Below are positions 37,788 to 48,962 of a stretch of DNA of 64,000 nucleotides, one piece after another. How positions within the stretch are numbered: the first letter of the stretch is position 1; each line of letters starts with the position of its first letter. The notes under the pieces were generated by a model, which did no database searches, had not been told where the DNA came from, and worked only from the letters and a program-made list of their open reading frames with translations. The DNA is from Linum tenue. Taxonomy: Eukaryota; Streptophyta; Magnoliopsida; Malpighiales; Linaceae. The position numbers and the translations under genes were made by a program. The stretch lies in NCBI GenBank assembly GCA_946122785.1, contig CAMGYJ010000005.1, positions 67,530,200 through 67,594,199 of the forward strand. Direction: 5' to 3'.

Positions 37788-37828
37788 GAACTTGAGGTGT
37801 TATGTGTTTAGTTATGTACTTCAGATCT

Positions 37829-37846
37829 CCTAACCTAAGAGTTAGG
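37829..37846 (+). other. conserved hairpin 2 in family 2 body
   Basis: CCTAAC, six-base loop, GTTAGG. Identical in the inner element at 40899-40916. Small, so it could be coincidental on its own. Confidence 0.45.
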
Positions 37847-37940
37847 TAGTAACAATATATGTGATAGAGTCTGCCAGGAGGAGAACGAGCGGATGCGTAG
37901 TATCAACTCAAGGTTAGATTTCGGGGACGAAATCTTTTAA

Positions 37941-37952
37941 GGAGGGGAGAAT
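37941..37952 (+). other. polypurine tract, family 2 outer
   Basis: GGAGGGGAGA followed by AT and then the 3' LTR start TGTAACATCCCG at 37953. Preceded by the ttcggggacgaaatctttta block typical of plant Ty3/gypsy elements, which is the main hint of family membership. Confidence 0.9.
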
Positions 37953-38503
37953 TGTAACATCCCGTTCCGGCAAAACCCATATTTCGATCGCTAGAAAGTT
38001 CGCGATTTAAAATCGAGCATTTCGACACTATTTCGACAAAAATCGGATTATCGATCGATCGGATAAGTATACGTATTAATTATATACATTATATATATAT
38101 ATATATATATATTAATTAAGCGGCCGGGCATATATATTAACTCCCCCCACCCCCGTCCATTATCATCTTCATTTCTTTTTCCATTTTATGGACCGAGAGC
38201 AAAACGAGCAGAGGGCGCTCAGGGGAAGCGAGGGGGAAATCTCAGAGCTCAATTCTTGAGCTACAAGTGATCCAAAAATCCCGTAAGTAATGCCTAATTC
38301 ATCTATTCATCGTGATTTATCGATTTAGAGCTTTACAACGAGTTTTTGGTTCAGGAATTTCTCGAATTCCCGATAAGCCAAATTAGGGTTTCGGAGTATC
38401 CGGAAGCCGGATTGAGCCCAAATTTCATATACGAGCTTCCTGCAGCGAGGTAATCAATCCTCTAGTTTAATCCCTGAATTTCGGCAATTATTTAGGTCGG
38501 GGT
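37953..38503 (+). repeat. family 2 outer 3' LTR, first part
   Basis: First 551 bp of the outer 3' LTR, aligned with 34910-35420 of the 5' LTR. It retains a segment (about 38388-38415) deleted from the 5' LTR near 35335. Interrupted at 38503 by the inner element. Confidence 0.93.
38499..38503. other. target-site duplication GGGGT, left copy
   Basis: GGGGT before the inner element, repeated at 43831-43835. The 5' LTR shows the uninterrupted site (ggtcggggtcctaatc at about 35417). Confidence 0.95.
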
Positions 38504-40794
38504 TGTAACACCCTACCCTATACGTTTTGCCTAATCATATTGTTCATACAATTGCAGCGGAATTAATCTCGGGTGTTACACTAATTATCAAAATTTACCC
38601 AAATAAAATTTCGACATGAATTACTCGCGTAATGGGCTAACAGTTCTTCCATCTGATCCTGCAAAATAATTCATCTAAATCCATGCATTCATAGACAAAC
38701 ATATACACTCACTGCCATATGCATTGGCTTTTCATAGCCATAGTCACAGTTTCATGTTACACAACTGCATACTATACTGATACATGCCATAATCGTCACA
38801 ACTTACATAATTACACAAATATACACATATCATCAACTTTCCACACCTGTGGATATCTCACACTACATCTGAAGCTAGTATGCACATGAAAAACGTTCTC
38901 AAAACATTTTACAAAAAGGTGTGGATCACTGGCCAAAATCCCGAGTAGTAGTCCAAGCACAAAATAGTTGAAGACAATACCTCATCTTGCCTTCAACTCT
39001 TGCTCAGCTCCCACCTATACACCTATCTACTGTTGCTGTTGATGACGATGATCTGCTTACACATGGCATAAGCAGAGAAAAAGGATAAAGAGGGTCAGCT
39101 CATAGCTGAGTGAGATAATCATAGCATCGTGAGTTCATAACAGAGCATACCCTTACCATACATCTAACAAACAAGCCAAAGCACTAGGATCAGACCTCAG
39201 CCATCCGACATCCCAATAGGCAAAAGACTCAACCATCTTGACTTATGCATATGCATCTTATCATGTTTTACTTATAGGCGCCTGGCTACTCCCATGCTAA
39301 TAACTCTCCCGGGAAACATACCCCACATCCCGTCGGATGTAGTCATACATACCCCAACATCCCGTCGGATGTGGTCATACATACCCCACACCACTATGGG
39401 TGTAGTCATACCCCGACACCGCTCTGGTGTGGTCATATCTCGTAAGAATTCTTCAGTCACCACCGCATGAGAGGTGTGACTATCATACATATCATAATAG
39501 AGTAATAGCATAGGGAGCCCTAATTACTATGTAGTTGACCGTGAGACCACAACACTCGTAATTGGTATCCTTATACATGATTCATATCTCATCTTGCTTA
39601 ATCATAATTCGTTACTTGCACATGTACTTGACCTGGCCATAATTGGCTCAACATAGGTAAATCAGGAGTCGTATAATTGCACTTCCTAGGGATAAACCCT
39701 CGTGCAAGTCATCCTCCTTAAACATCATAATATCACCCTGGGAAGTTTATTTCCCCCACCTGTGAATCCAAATACAATCACAATATCACATCATGTCAAA
39801 ACACCTGATCAAACAACCATGAAGTCATATCAACAGTTAAGCTACAAATGGCAACATGTATGCAATCATCAGCATAAACAAGGTCCATATCGATTAGGGC
39901 AAGTCAATAATATCATACAACAGTCCAAGGTTCAACATATAGCACAAAAGTTCATACACCCCTAATCATGTCATTCTAGTTCACCTAGGTCAATTCTAAG
40001 CATCAATATAATTATCGTGATACGACAAACCCGGTATGCCGTGCTAATCCCTCACCAGTTCTGGTCGTTCAAACATCGGTTTAACCTTCCCGTACTAAAA
40101 CGTCAATTTCACGAACGAACCCCGAATTAAAATCCGAGACCGCCCTAATATCCCCTGCAGTATCCCCGTCAATATTAGTTCTAAGCTCCGGGTCAAATTC
40201 TCGATAAAAACACATCAAACCTTGGCCGGAGCTAAATTCAGCGATTTGGACCCCGACCTAAATAATTGCCGAAATTCATGGATTAGAACTAGAGGATTGA
40301 TTACCTCGCTGCAGGAAGCTCGTATATGAAATTTGGGCTCAATCCGGCTTCCGGATACTCCGAAACCCTAATTTGGCTTATCGGGAATTCAAGAAATTCC
40401 TGAACCAAAAACTCGTTTTAAAGCTCTAAATCGATAAATCACGATGTATAGATGAATTAGGCATTACTTAAAAGATTTTTGGATCACTTATGCTCAAAAA
40501 TCGAGCCTGGAAATTTTCCCCCCGACGTTCCCCTGTATCGCACCCTCTCGGTTTCCTCTCGGTGCAGAAATGGAAAGAGATGATGATGTGGGAATTAATG
40601 GACGGGGAGGGGAAATGTTTATATATATATATATGCCCGTCCGCTTTTATGATATATATATATATAATTAATACGTATACTTATCCGATCGATCGATAAT
40701 CCGATTTTCGTCGAAATAGTGCCGAAATGCTCGATTTTAAATCGCGAACTTTCTAACGATCGAAATATGGGTTTTGACGGAACGGGATGTTACA
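38504..40794 (-). repeat. family 2 inner 3' LTR
   Basis: 2291 bp, plus-strand ends TGTAACACCC and GGATGTTACA. Nearly identical to 41516-43830 (differences noticed at about 39169/42181, 39590/42602 and 40470/43482, and in the AT run). Confidence 0.95.
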
Positions 40795-40806
40795 ATTCTC
40801 CCCTCC
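40795..40806 (-). other. polypurine tract, family 2 inner
   Basis: The minus strand reads GGAGGGGAGAAT immediately before the 3' LTR. Same as in the outer copy. Confidence 0.9.
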
Positions 40807-41500
40807 TTAAAAGATTTCGTCCCCGAAATCTAACCTTGAGTCATACCTTAAGTCCGCTTACTTATCCTTAACATGATCGATCGTACCTAAGGTTATTACC
40901 TAACTCTTAGGTTAGGAGATCTGAATTAGATAACTAAACACATAACACCTCAAGTTCCCAATATAAGGTTTCAAAAACCTACACTGGGCTATCACAACAA
41001 AACATATCGGCAAATTCAAAACATAACTTACTAAGCAAGATTGTTAACCTAGCCACCACAACATCATGAATCTTATCCATATTTGAACTCCACCACAACA
41101 ACTCGTCATGTTAGCATAATCGAAGACCAAATGCATTGCATGGCTAGTCACCGTGCTTCTCGATTGGTTAGTAGGATTTCTAGGACAACTTCTGTGCGAG
41201 CTACAAGGAAATATTGGCCATAACTTGATCCACACACCATTAAAACTTTCTCCAAAATAATAACTTGTAAAACAAGATTAAAACTCCACATATTTTCAGA
41301 AATCTCTTAAACCATAAAATTTTCAAGATTCCTTCAAATACTCAAAATCATGCTTAACCGTATGCAACACATCATCACCTTTGGTCCCAATTCCTGGCAA
41401 GTTTAGTGCAAATACAGGTATGGAGTACTCCCTCCCCTTTCGAGGGTGATCAGTCCTCAAGAGTGAAAGTAACACACCCATAATGCAGAAAACAAACCAG

Positions 41501-41512
41501 GCTCTGATACCA
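41501..41512 (-). other. primer-binding site (initiator tRNA-Met), family 2 inner
   Basis: The minus strand reads TGGTATCAGAGC three bases after the 5' LTR at 41516-43830. Fixes minus orientation. Confidence 0.93.
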
Positions 41513-41515
41513 AGC

Positions 41516-43669
41516 TGTAACACCCTACCCTATACGTTTTGCCTAATCATATTGTTCATACAATTGCAGCGGAATTAATCTCGGGTGTTACACTAATTAT
41601 CAAAATTTACCCAAATAAAATTTCGACATGAATTACTCGCGTAATGGGCTAACAGTTCTTCCATCTGATCCTGCAAAATAATTCATCTAAATCCATGCAT
41701 TCATAGACAAACATATACACTCACTGCCATATGCATTGGCTTTTCATAGCCATAGTCACAGTTTCATGTTACACAACTGCATACTATACTGATACATGCC
41801 ATAATCGTCACAACTTACATAATTACACAAATATACACATATCATCAACTTTCCACACCTGTGGATATCTCACACTACATCTGAAGCTAGTATGCACATG
41901 AAAAACGTTCTCAAAACATTTTACAAAAAGGTGTGGATCACTGGCCAAAATCCCGAGTAGTAGTCCAAGCACAAAATAGTTGAAGACAATACCTCATCTT
42001 GCCTTCAACTCTTGCTCAGCTCCCACCTATACACCTATCTACTGTTGCTGTTGATGACGATGATCTGCTTACACATGGCATAAGCAGAGAAAAAGGATAA
42101 AGAGGGTCAGCTCATAGCTGAGTGAGATAATCATAGCATCGTGAGTTCATAACAGAGCATACCCTTACCATACATCTAAAAAACAAGCCAAAGCACTAGG
42201 ATCAGACCTCAGCCATCCGACATCCCAATAGGCAAAAGACTCAACCATCTTGACTTATGCATATGCATCTTATCATGTTTTACTTATAGGCGCCTGGCTA
42301 CTCCCATGCTAATAACTCTCCCGGGAAACATACCCCACATCCCGTCGGATGTAGTCATACATACCCCAACATCCCGTCGGATGTGGTCATACATACCCCA
42401 CACCACTATGGGTGTAGTCATACCCCGACACCGCTCTGGTGTGGTCATATCTCGTAAGAATTCTTCAGTCACCACCGCATGAGAGGTGTGACTATCATAC
42501 ATATCATAATAGAGTAATAGCATAGGGAGCCCTAATTACTATGTAGTTGACCGTGAGACCACAACACTCGTAATTGGTATCCTTATACATAATTCATATC
42601 TCATCTTGCTTAATCATAATTCGTTACTTGCACATGTACTTGACCTGGCCATAATTGGCTCAACATAGGTAAATCAGGAGTCGTATAATTGCACTTCCTA
42701 GGGATAAACCCTCGTGCAAGTCATCCTCCTTAAACATCATAATATCACCCTGGGAAGTTTATTTCCCCCACCTGTGAATCCAAATACAATCACAATATCA
42801 CATCATGTCAAAACACCTGATCAAACAACCATGAAGTCATATCAACAGTTAAGCTACAAATGGCAACATGTATGCAATCATCAGCATAAACAAGGTCCAT
42901 ATCGATTAGGGCAAGTCAATAATATCATACAACAGTCCAAGGTTCAACATATAGCACAAAAGTTCATACACCCCTAATCATGTCATTCTAGTTCACCTAG
43001 GTCAATTCTAAGCATCAATATAATTATCGTGATACGACAAACCCGGTATGCCGTGCTAATCCCTCACCAGTTCTGGTCGTTCAAACATCGGTTTAACCTT
43101 CCCGTACTAAAACGTCAATTTCACGAACGAACCCCGAATTAAAATCCGAGACCGCCCTAATATCCCCTGCAGTATCCCCGTCAATATTAGTTCTAAGCTC
43201 CGGGTCAAATTCTCGATAAAAACACATCAAACCTTGGCCGGAGCTAAATTCAGCGATTTGGACCCCGACCTAAATAATTGCCGAAATTCATGGATTAGAA
43301 CTAGAGGATTGATTACCTCGCTGCAGGAAGCTCGTATATGAAATTTGGGCTCAATCCGGCTTCCGGATACTCCGAAACCCTAATTTGGCTTATCGGGAAT
43401 TCAAGAAATTCCTGAACCAAAAACTCGTTTTAAAGCTCTAAATCGATAAATCACGATGTATAGATGAATTAGGCATTACTTACGAGATTTTTGGATCACT
43501 TATGCTCAAAAATCGAGCCTGGAAATTTTCCCCCCGACGTTCCCCTGTATCGCACCCTCTCGGTTTCCTCTCGGTGCAGAAATGGAAAGAGATGATGATG
43601 TGGGAATTAATGGACGGGGAGGGGAAATGTTTATATATATATATGCCCGTCCGCTTTTATGATATATAT

Positions 43670-43701
<32 letters not shown>

Positions 43702-43830
43702 AATTAATACGTATACTTATCCGATCGATCGATAATCCGATTTTCGTCGAAATAGTGCCGAAATGCTCGATTTTAAATCGCGAACTTTCTAACGATCGAA
43801 ATATGGGTTTTGACGGAACGGGATGTTACA
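41516..43830 (-). repeat. family 2 inner 5' LTR
   Basis: 2315 bp. Longer than its partner chiefly because of an expanded AT run at 43662-43701. The TATA-like block for this copy is near 43630-43650 on the minus strand. Confidence 0.95.
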
Positions 43831-43835
43831 GGGGT
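43831..43835. other. target-site duplication GGGGT, right copy
   Basis: Matches 38499-38503; the outer LTR resumes with cctaatcgctg. Confidence 0.95.
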
Positions 43836-45577
43836 CCTAATCGCTGAATTTAGCTCCGGCCAGGGTTTGATGTGTTTTTATCAAGAATTTGACCCGGAGC
43901 CTAGAACTAATATTGACGGGGATACTGCAGGGGATATTAGGACGGTCTCGGATTTTAATTCGGGGTTCGTTCGTGAAATCGACGTTTTAGTACGGGAAGG
44001 TTAAACCGGTGTTTGAACGACCAGAACTGGTGAGGGATTAGCACGGCATACCGGGTTTGTCGTATCACGATAATTATATTGATGCTTACAATTGACCTAG
44101 GTGAACTAGAATGGCATGATTAGGGGTGTATGAACTTTTGTGCTATATGATGAACCCTGGACTACTGTATGATATTATTGACTTGTCCTAATCGAGATGG
44201 ACCTTGTTTATGCTGATGATTTTGTATATGTTGCAAATTGTGGGTTTGACTGTTGATATGCCTTATGATGGTTCGAAAAGGTGATTGGGTATGATTTTTC
44301 ATGATTGATGTATTTGGATGTACAAGTGGGAAAATATATATCCCATGGTGATATTATGATGTTTTAAGGAGGATGACTTGCACGAGGGTTTACCCTGAGG
44401 AAGTGCAATTATACGACTCCTGATTTACCTATGTTGAGCCAATTGTGGCTAGGTCAAGAACATGTCCAAGTAATGAATTATGATTAAGCAAGATGAGATA
44501 TGAATCATGTATAAGGATACCAAATATGAGTGTTGTGGTCTCACGGTCAACTACATAGTAATTAGGGCTCCCTATGCTATTACTCTACTTATGATATGTA
44601 TGATAGTCACACCTCTTATGTGGTGGTGACTGAAGATTTCTTACGAGATATGACAACACCCAGAGCGGTGTCGGGGTATGACTACACCCATAGTGGTGTG
44701 GGGTATGTATGACCACATCCGACGGGATGTTGGGGTATGTATGACTACATCCGACGGGATGTGGGGTATGTTTCCCGGGAGAGTTATTAGCATGGGAGTA
44801 GCCAGGCGCCTATAAGTAAAACATGATAAGATGCATATGCATAAGTCAATGTGGTTGAGTCTTTTGCCTTTTGGGATGTCGGAGGGCTGAGATCTGACCC
44901 CAGTGCTTTGGCTTGTTTGCTAGATGTATGGTAGGGGTATGCTCTGTTATGAACTCACGATGCTATGATTATCTCACTCAGCTATGAGCTGACCCTCTTT
45001 TATTCTTCTTCTCTGCTTATGCTATGTGTAAGCAGATCATCAGTAGCAGCAGTAGATAAGTGTTAGGGGGGAGAGGAGCTAGAGTTGAAGCCAGGATGAG
45101 GTATGGTCTTCAACTATTCTGTGCTTGGACTACTACTCGGGATTTTGGCCAGTGATCCACACCTTTTTGTAAAAATGTTTTGCGAATGTTTTTCATGTGC
45201 ATACTAGCTTCTGATGTAGTGTGAAATATCCACAGGCGTGGAAAGTTGATTATATGTGTATATGTGTGTGGTGGTGTATGTAGTGATGATGATGACATGT
45301 ATAAGTATTGTATGTAGTTGCAGACTACGAAAGTGTGACTATAGCTATGAAAGCCATTGTACATGGTTGTGAGTATATATGTATGTCTACGAATGCAGGG
45401 ACTCAGATGAATTATTTTGCAGGTCTAGTTGCAAGAACTGTTAGCCCATTACGCGAGTAATTCATGTCAAAATATTATTTGGGTAAATTTTGGTAATTAA
45501 TGTAACACCTGAGATTATTTCCGCTGCAAATGAATGAACAATATGATCAGGCAATACGTATAGGGTAGGGTGTTACA
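43836..45577 (+). repeat. family 2 outer 3' LTR, second part
   Basis: Remaining 1742 bp of the outer 3' LTR, colinear with 35424-37165. It contains the hairpin minisatellite (44647-44766) and the 77-bp end module (45501-45577). Confidence 0.93.
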
Positions 45578-45582
45578 AGTAC
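45578..45582. other. target-site duplication AGTAC, right copy
   Basis: Matches 34905-34909; satellite resumes with cgagtccaaattg. Confidence 0.95.
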
Positions 45583-48500
45583 CGAGTCCAAATTGCACAA
45601 TAAGGTGGATTTGCACTCCAAATGTCTTGTAATGTTGGTGGCCATGTTATTTAATGATTGGTTTAGTCATATAAACACATAAACCGTTTAATTTTGTCAT
45701 AATGAAAAGATGTGCACGAGTACAAACTATTAGTACCGAGTCCAAATTGAACGATAAGGTGGATTTGCACTCCAATGTCTTGTAATGTTGATGGACATGT
45801 GATTAAATGATTGGTTTAGTAATATAAACACATAAACCGCTTAATTGTGTCATAATGACAAGAAGTGAATGAGTACGAACTCTTAGTACCGAGTCCAAAT
45901 TGTACAATAAGGTGGATTTTCACTTCAAATGTCTTGTAATGTTGATGGACATGTGATTCAATGATTGGTTTAGTCATATAAACACATAAACCGGTTAATG
46001 GTGTCATAATGACAAGATTTGCACGAGTACAAACTATTAGTACCGAGTCCAAATTGCACGATAAGGTGGATTTGCACTCAAAATGTCTTGTAATGTTGAT
46101 GGACATGTGATTCAATGATTGGTTTAGTCATATAAACTCATAAACCGCTTAATTGTGTCATAATGAAAAGATGTGCACGAGTACGGACTCTTAGTACCGG
46201 GTCCAAATTGCAAAATAAGGTGGATTTGCACTCCAAATGTCTTGTAATGTTGATGGACATTTGATTCAATGATTGGTTTAGTTATATAAACACATAAACC
46301 GCTTAATTGTGTCATAATGACAAGATATGCACGAGTACGAACTCTTAGTACCGAGTCCAAATTGGACAATATGGCGGATTTGCACTCCAAATGTCTTGTA
46401 ATGTTGGTGAACATTTGATTCAATGATTGCTTTAGTCATATAAACACATAAACCGCTTAATTGTGTCATAATGACAAGAAGTGAATGAGTACAAACTCTT
46501 AGTACCGAGTCCAAATTGTACAATAAGGTCGATTTGCACTTCAAATGTCTTGTAATGTTGATGGACATGTGATTCAATGATTGGTTTAGTCATATAAACA
46601 CATAAACCGTTTAATTTAGTCATAATGAAAAGATGTGCACGAGTACGAACTCTTAGTACCGAGTCCAAATTGCACAATAAGGTGGATTTGCGCTCCAAAT
46701 GTCTTGTAATGTTGGTGGACATGTGATTCAATGATTTGTTAAATCATATAAACACATAAACCGCTTAATTGTGTCATAATGACAAGAAGTGAATGAGTAC
46801 GAACTCTTAGTACCGAGTCCAAATTGCACAATAAGGTGGATTTGCGCTCCAAATGTCTTGTAATGTTGGTGGACCAGTGATTCAATGATTTGTTAAATCA
46901 TATAAACACATAAACCGCTTAATTGTGTCATAATGACAAGAAGTGAATGAGTACGAACTCTTAGTACCGAGTCCAAATTGTACAATAAGGTGGATTTGCA
47001 CTCCAAATGTCTTGTAATGTTGATGGACATGTGATTCAATGATTGGTTTAGTCATATAAACACATAAACCGTTTAATTTTGTCATAATGAAAAGATGTGC
47101 ACGAGTACAAACTATTAGTACCGAGTCCAAATTGCACGATAAGGTGGATTTGCACTCCAAATTTCTTGTAAGGTTGATGAACATGTGATTCAATGATTGG
47201 TTTAGTTATATAAAAACATAAACCGCTTAATTATGTCATAATGACAAGATATGCACGAGTACGAACTCTTAGTACCGAGTCCAAATTGCACAATAAGGTG
47301 GATTTGCACTCCAAATGTCTTGTAATGTTGGTGGCCATGTGATTTAATGATTGGTTTAGTAATATAAACTCATAAACCGCTTAATTGTATCATAATGACA
47401 AGAAGTGAATGATTACGAACTCTTAGTACCAAGTCCAAATTGTACAATAAGGTGGATTTTCACTCCAAATGTCTTGTAATGTTGATAGACATGTGATTCT
47501 TTGATTGCTTTAGTCATATAAAAACATAAACCGCTTAATTGTGTCATAATGACAAGATTTGCACGAATACAAACTATTAGTAACGAGTCCAAATTGCACG
47601 ATAAGGTGGATTTTTACTCAAAATGTCTTGTAATGTTGATGGACATGTGATTCAATGATTGGTTTAGTCATATAAACACATAAACCGCTTAATTTTGTCA
47701 TAATGAAAAGATGTGCACGAGTACAAACTATTAGTACCGAGTCCAAATTGCACGATAAGGTGGATTTGCACTCCAAATCTCTTTTAATGTTGATGGACAT
47801 GTGATTCAATGATTGGTTTAGTTATATAAACACATAAACCGCTTAATTACGTCATAATGACAAGATATGCACGAGTACGAACTCTTAGTACCGAGTCCAA
47901 ATTGCACAATAAGGTGGATTTGCTCTCCAAATGTCTTGTAATGTTGGTTGCCATGTGATTTAATGATTGGTTTAGTAATATAAACTCATAAACCGCTTAA
48001 TTGTGTCATAATGACAAGAAGTGAATGATTACGAACTCTTAGTACAGAGTCCAAATTGTACAATAAGGTGGATTTTCACTCCAAATGTCTTGTAATGTTG
48101 ATAGACATGTGATTCTTTGATTGCTTTAGTCATATAAAAACATTACCCGCTTAATTGTGTCATAATGACAAGATTTGCACAAATACAAACTATTAGTAAA
48201 GAGTCCAAATTGCACGATAAGGTGGATTTGCACTCAAAATGTCTTGTAATGTTGATGGACATGTGATTCAATGATTGGTTTAGTCATATAAACACATAAA
48301 CCGCTTAGTTGTGTCATAATGACAAGATATGCACGAGTACGAACTCTTAGTACCGAGTCCAAATTAGACAATAAGGCGGATTTGCACTCTAAATTTCTTG
48401 TAATGTTGGTGGACATGTGATTCAATGATTGGTTTAGTCATATAAACACATAAACCGTTTAATTTAGTCATAATGAAAAGATGTGCACGAGTACGAACTC

Positions 48501-48863
48501 TTAGTACCGAGTCCAAATTGCACAATAAGGTGGATTTGCGCTCCAAATGTCTTGTAATGTTGGTGGACATGTGATTCAATGATTTGTTAAATCATATAAA
48601 CACATAAACCGCTTAATTGTGTCATAATGACAAGATATGCACGAGTACGAACTCTTAGTACCGAGTCCAAATTGGACAATAAGGCGGATTTGCACTCCAA
48701 ATTTCTTGTAATGTTGGTGGACATGTGATTCAATGATTGGTTTAGTCATATAAACACATAAACCGTTTAATTTAGTCATAATGAAAAGATGTGCACGAGT
48801 ACGAACTCTTAGTACCGAGTCCAAATTGCACAATAAGGTGGATTTGCACTCCAAATGTCTTGT

Positions 48864-48962
48864 AATGTTGTTGGACATGTGATTCAATGATTGGTTTAGT
48901 CATATAAACAAATAATGTTGATGGACATGTGATTCAATGATTGGTTTAGTCATATAAACACA
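48864..48962 (-). repeat. partial 50-bp tandem duplication inside a monomer
   Basis: The segment from aatgttg(t/a)tggacatg to catataaaca occurs twice back to back (48864-48912 and 48913-48962), a partial monomer duplication. Confidence 0.8.

Larger units (their letters stand above)
37166..37952 (+). other. family 2 outer internal region (787 bp, non-coding)
   Basis: Short body between the LTRs. The longest frame is 107 aa (37332-37655); its translation has no gag, protease or polymerase motif. Most of the sequence aligns with the inner element's body (40795-41515, opposite strand). The region around 37454-37545 is especially well kept, and two hairpins (37757-37787 and 37829-37846) are present in both. 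Conservation at the DNA level does not show that the frame is translated. Confidence 0.75.
40795..41515 (-). other. family 2 inner internal region (721 bp, non-coding)
   Basis: Body of the inner element. Frames of 63 aa (41044-41235) and 66 aa (41323-41523) on the minus strand correspond to parts of the 107-aa frame of the outer copy, but here they are separated by stops and shifts. The body is thus not maintained as one protein. Confidence 0.75.
38504..43830 (-). mobile_element. non-autonomous LTR retrotransposon, family 2 (inner copy)
   Basis: A 5327-bp complete element of the same family inserted in reverse orientation into the outer copy's 3' LTR. LTRs are 38504-40794 and 41516-43830, the body is 721 bp, and the target duplication is GGGGT. 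Primer site and purine tract (minus strand) are intact. The two LTRs differ by only about four substitutions that I could find plus AT-run length, so the insertion is much younger than the outer one. No protein-coding capacity: the recurring 79-aa and 87-aa frames at 39272/42284 and 39702/42714 lie inside the duplicated LTRs and repeat merely because the LTRs do. Confidence 0.95.
34910..45577 (+). mobile_element. non-autonomous LTR retrotransposon, family 2 (outer copy, interrupted)
   Basis: Plus-strand element with 5' LTR 34910-37165, internal region 37166-37952, and 3' LTR 37953-38503 continued at 43836-45577. The 3' LTR is split by a second element of the same family. Ends are TGTAACATCCCG and GGGTGTTACA, with AGTAC target duplication. 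Without the inner insertion it is about 5.3 kb, with LTRs of about 2.26 and 2.29 kb around a body of only 787 bp. It has a tRNA-Met primer site and a purine tract but no coding capacity for gag or pol. The two LTRs differ at roughly 25 positions plus an indel of about 27 bp near 35335, so it is older than the inner copy. Mobilisation in trans by an autonomous relative is inferred. Confidence 0.93.

Noticed and set aside
39272..39511. 79-aa minus-strand frame repeated at 42284-42523
   Set aside because: The repetition is due to the two LTRs of the inner element. The frame covers the hairpin minisatellite and gives a low-complexity product.
8937..45582. Preferred target site because both insertions lie within about 35 bp of each other in the 154-bp unit
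   Set aside because: Only two events, and the target duplications (TGCAC and AGTAC) differ. Two random hits this close are not improbable.
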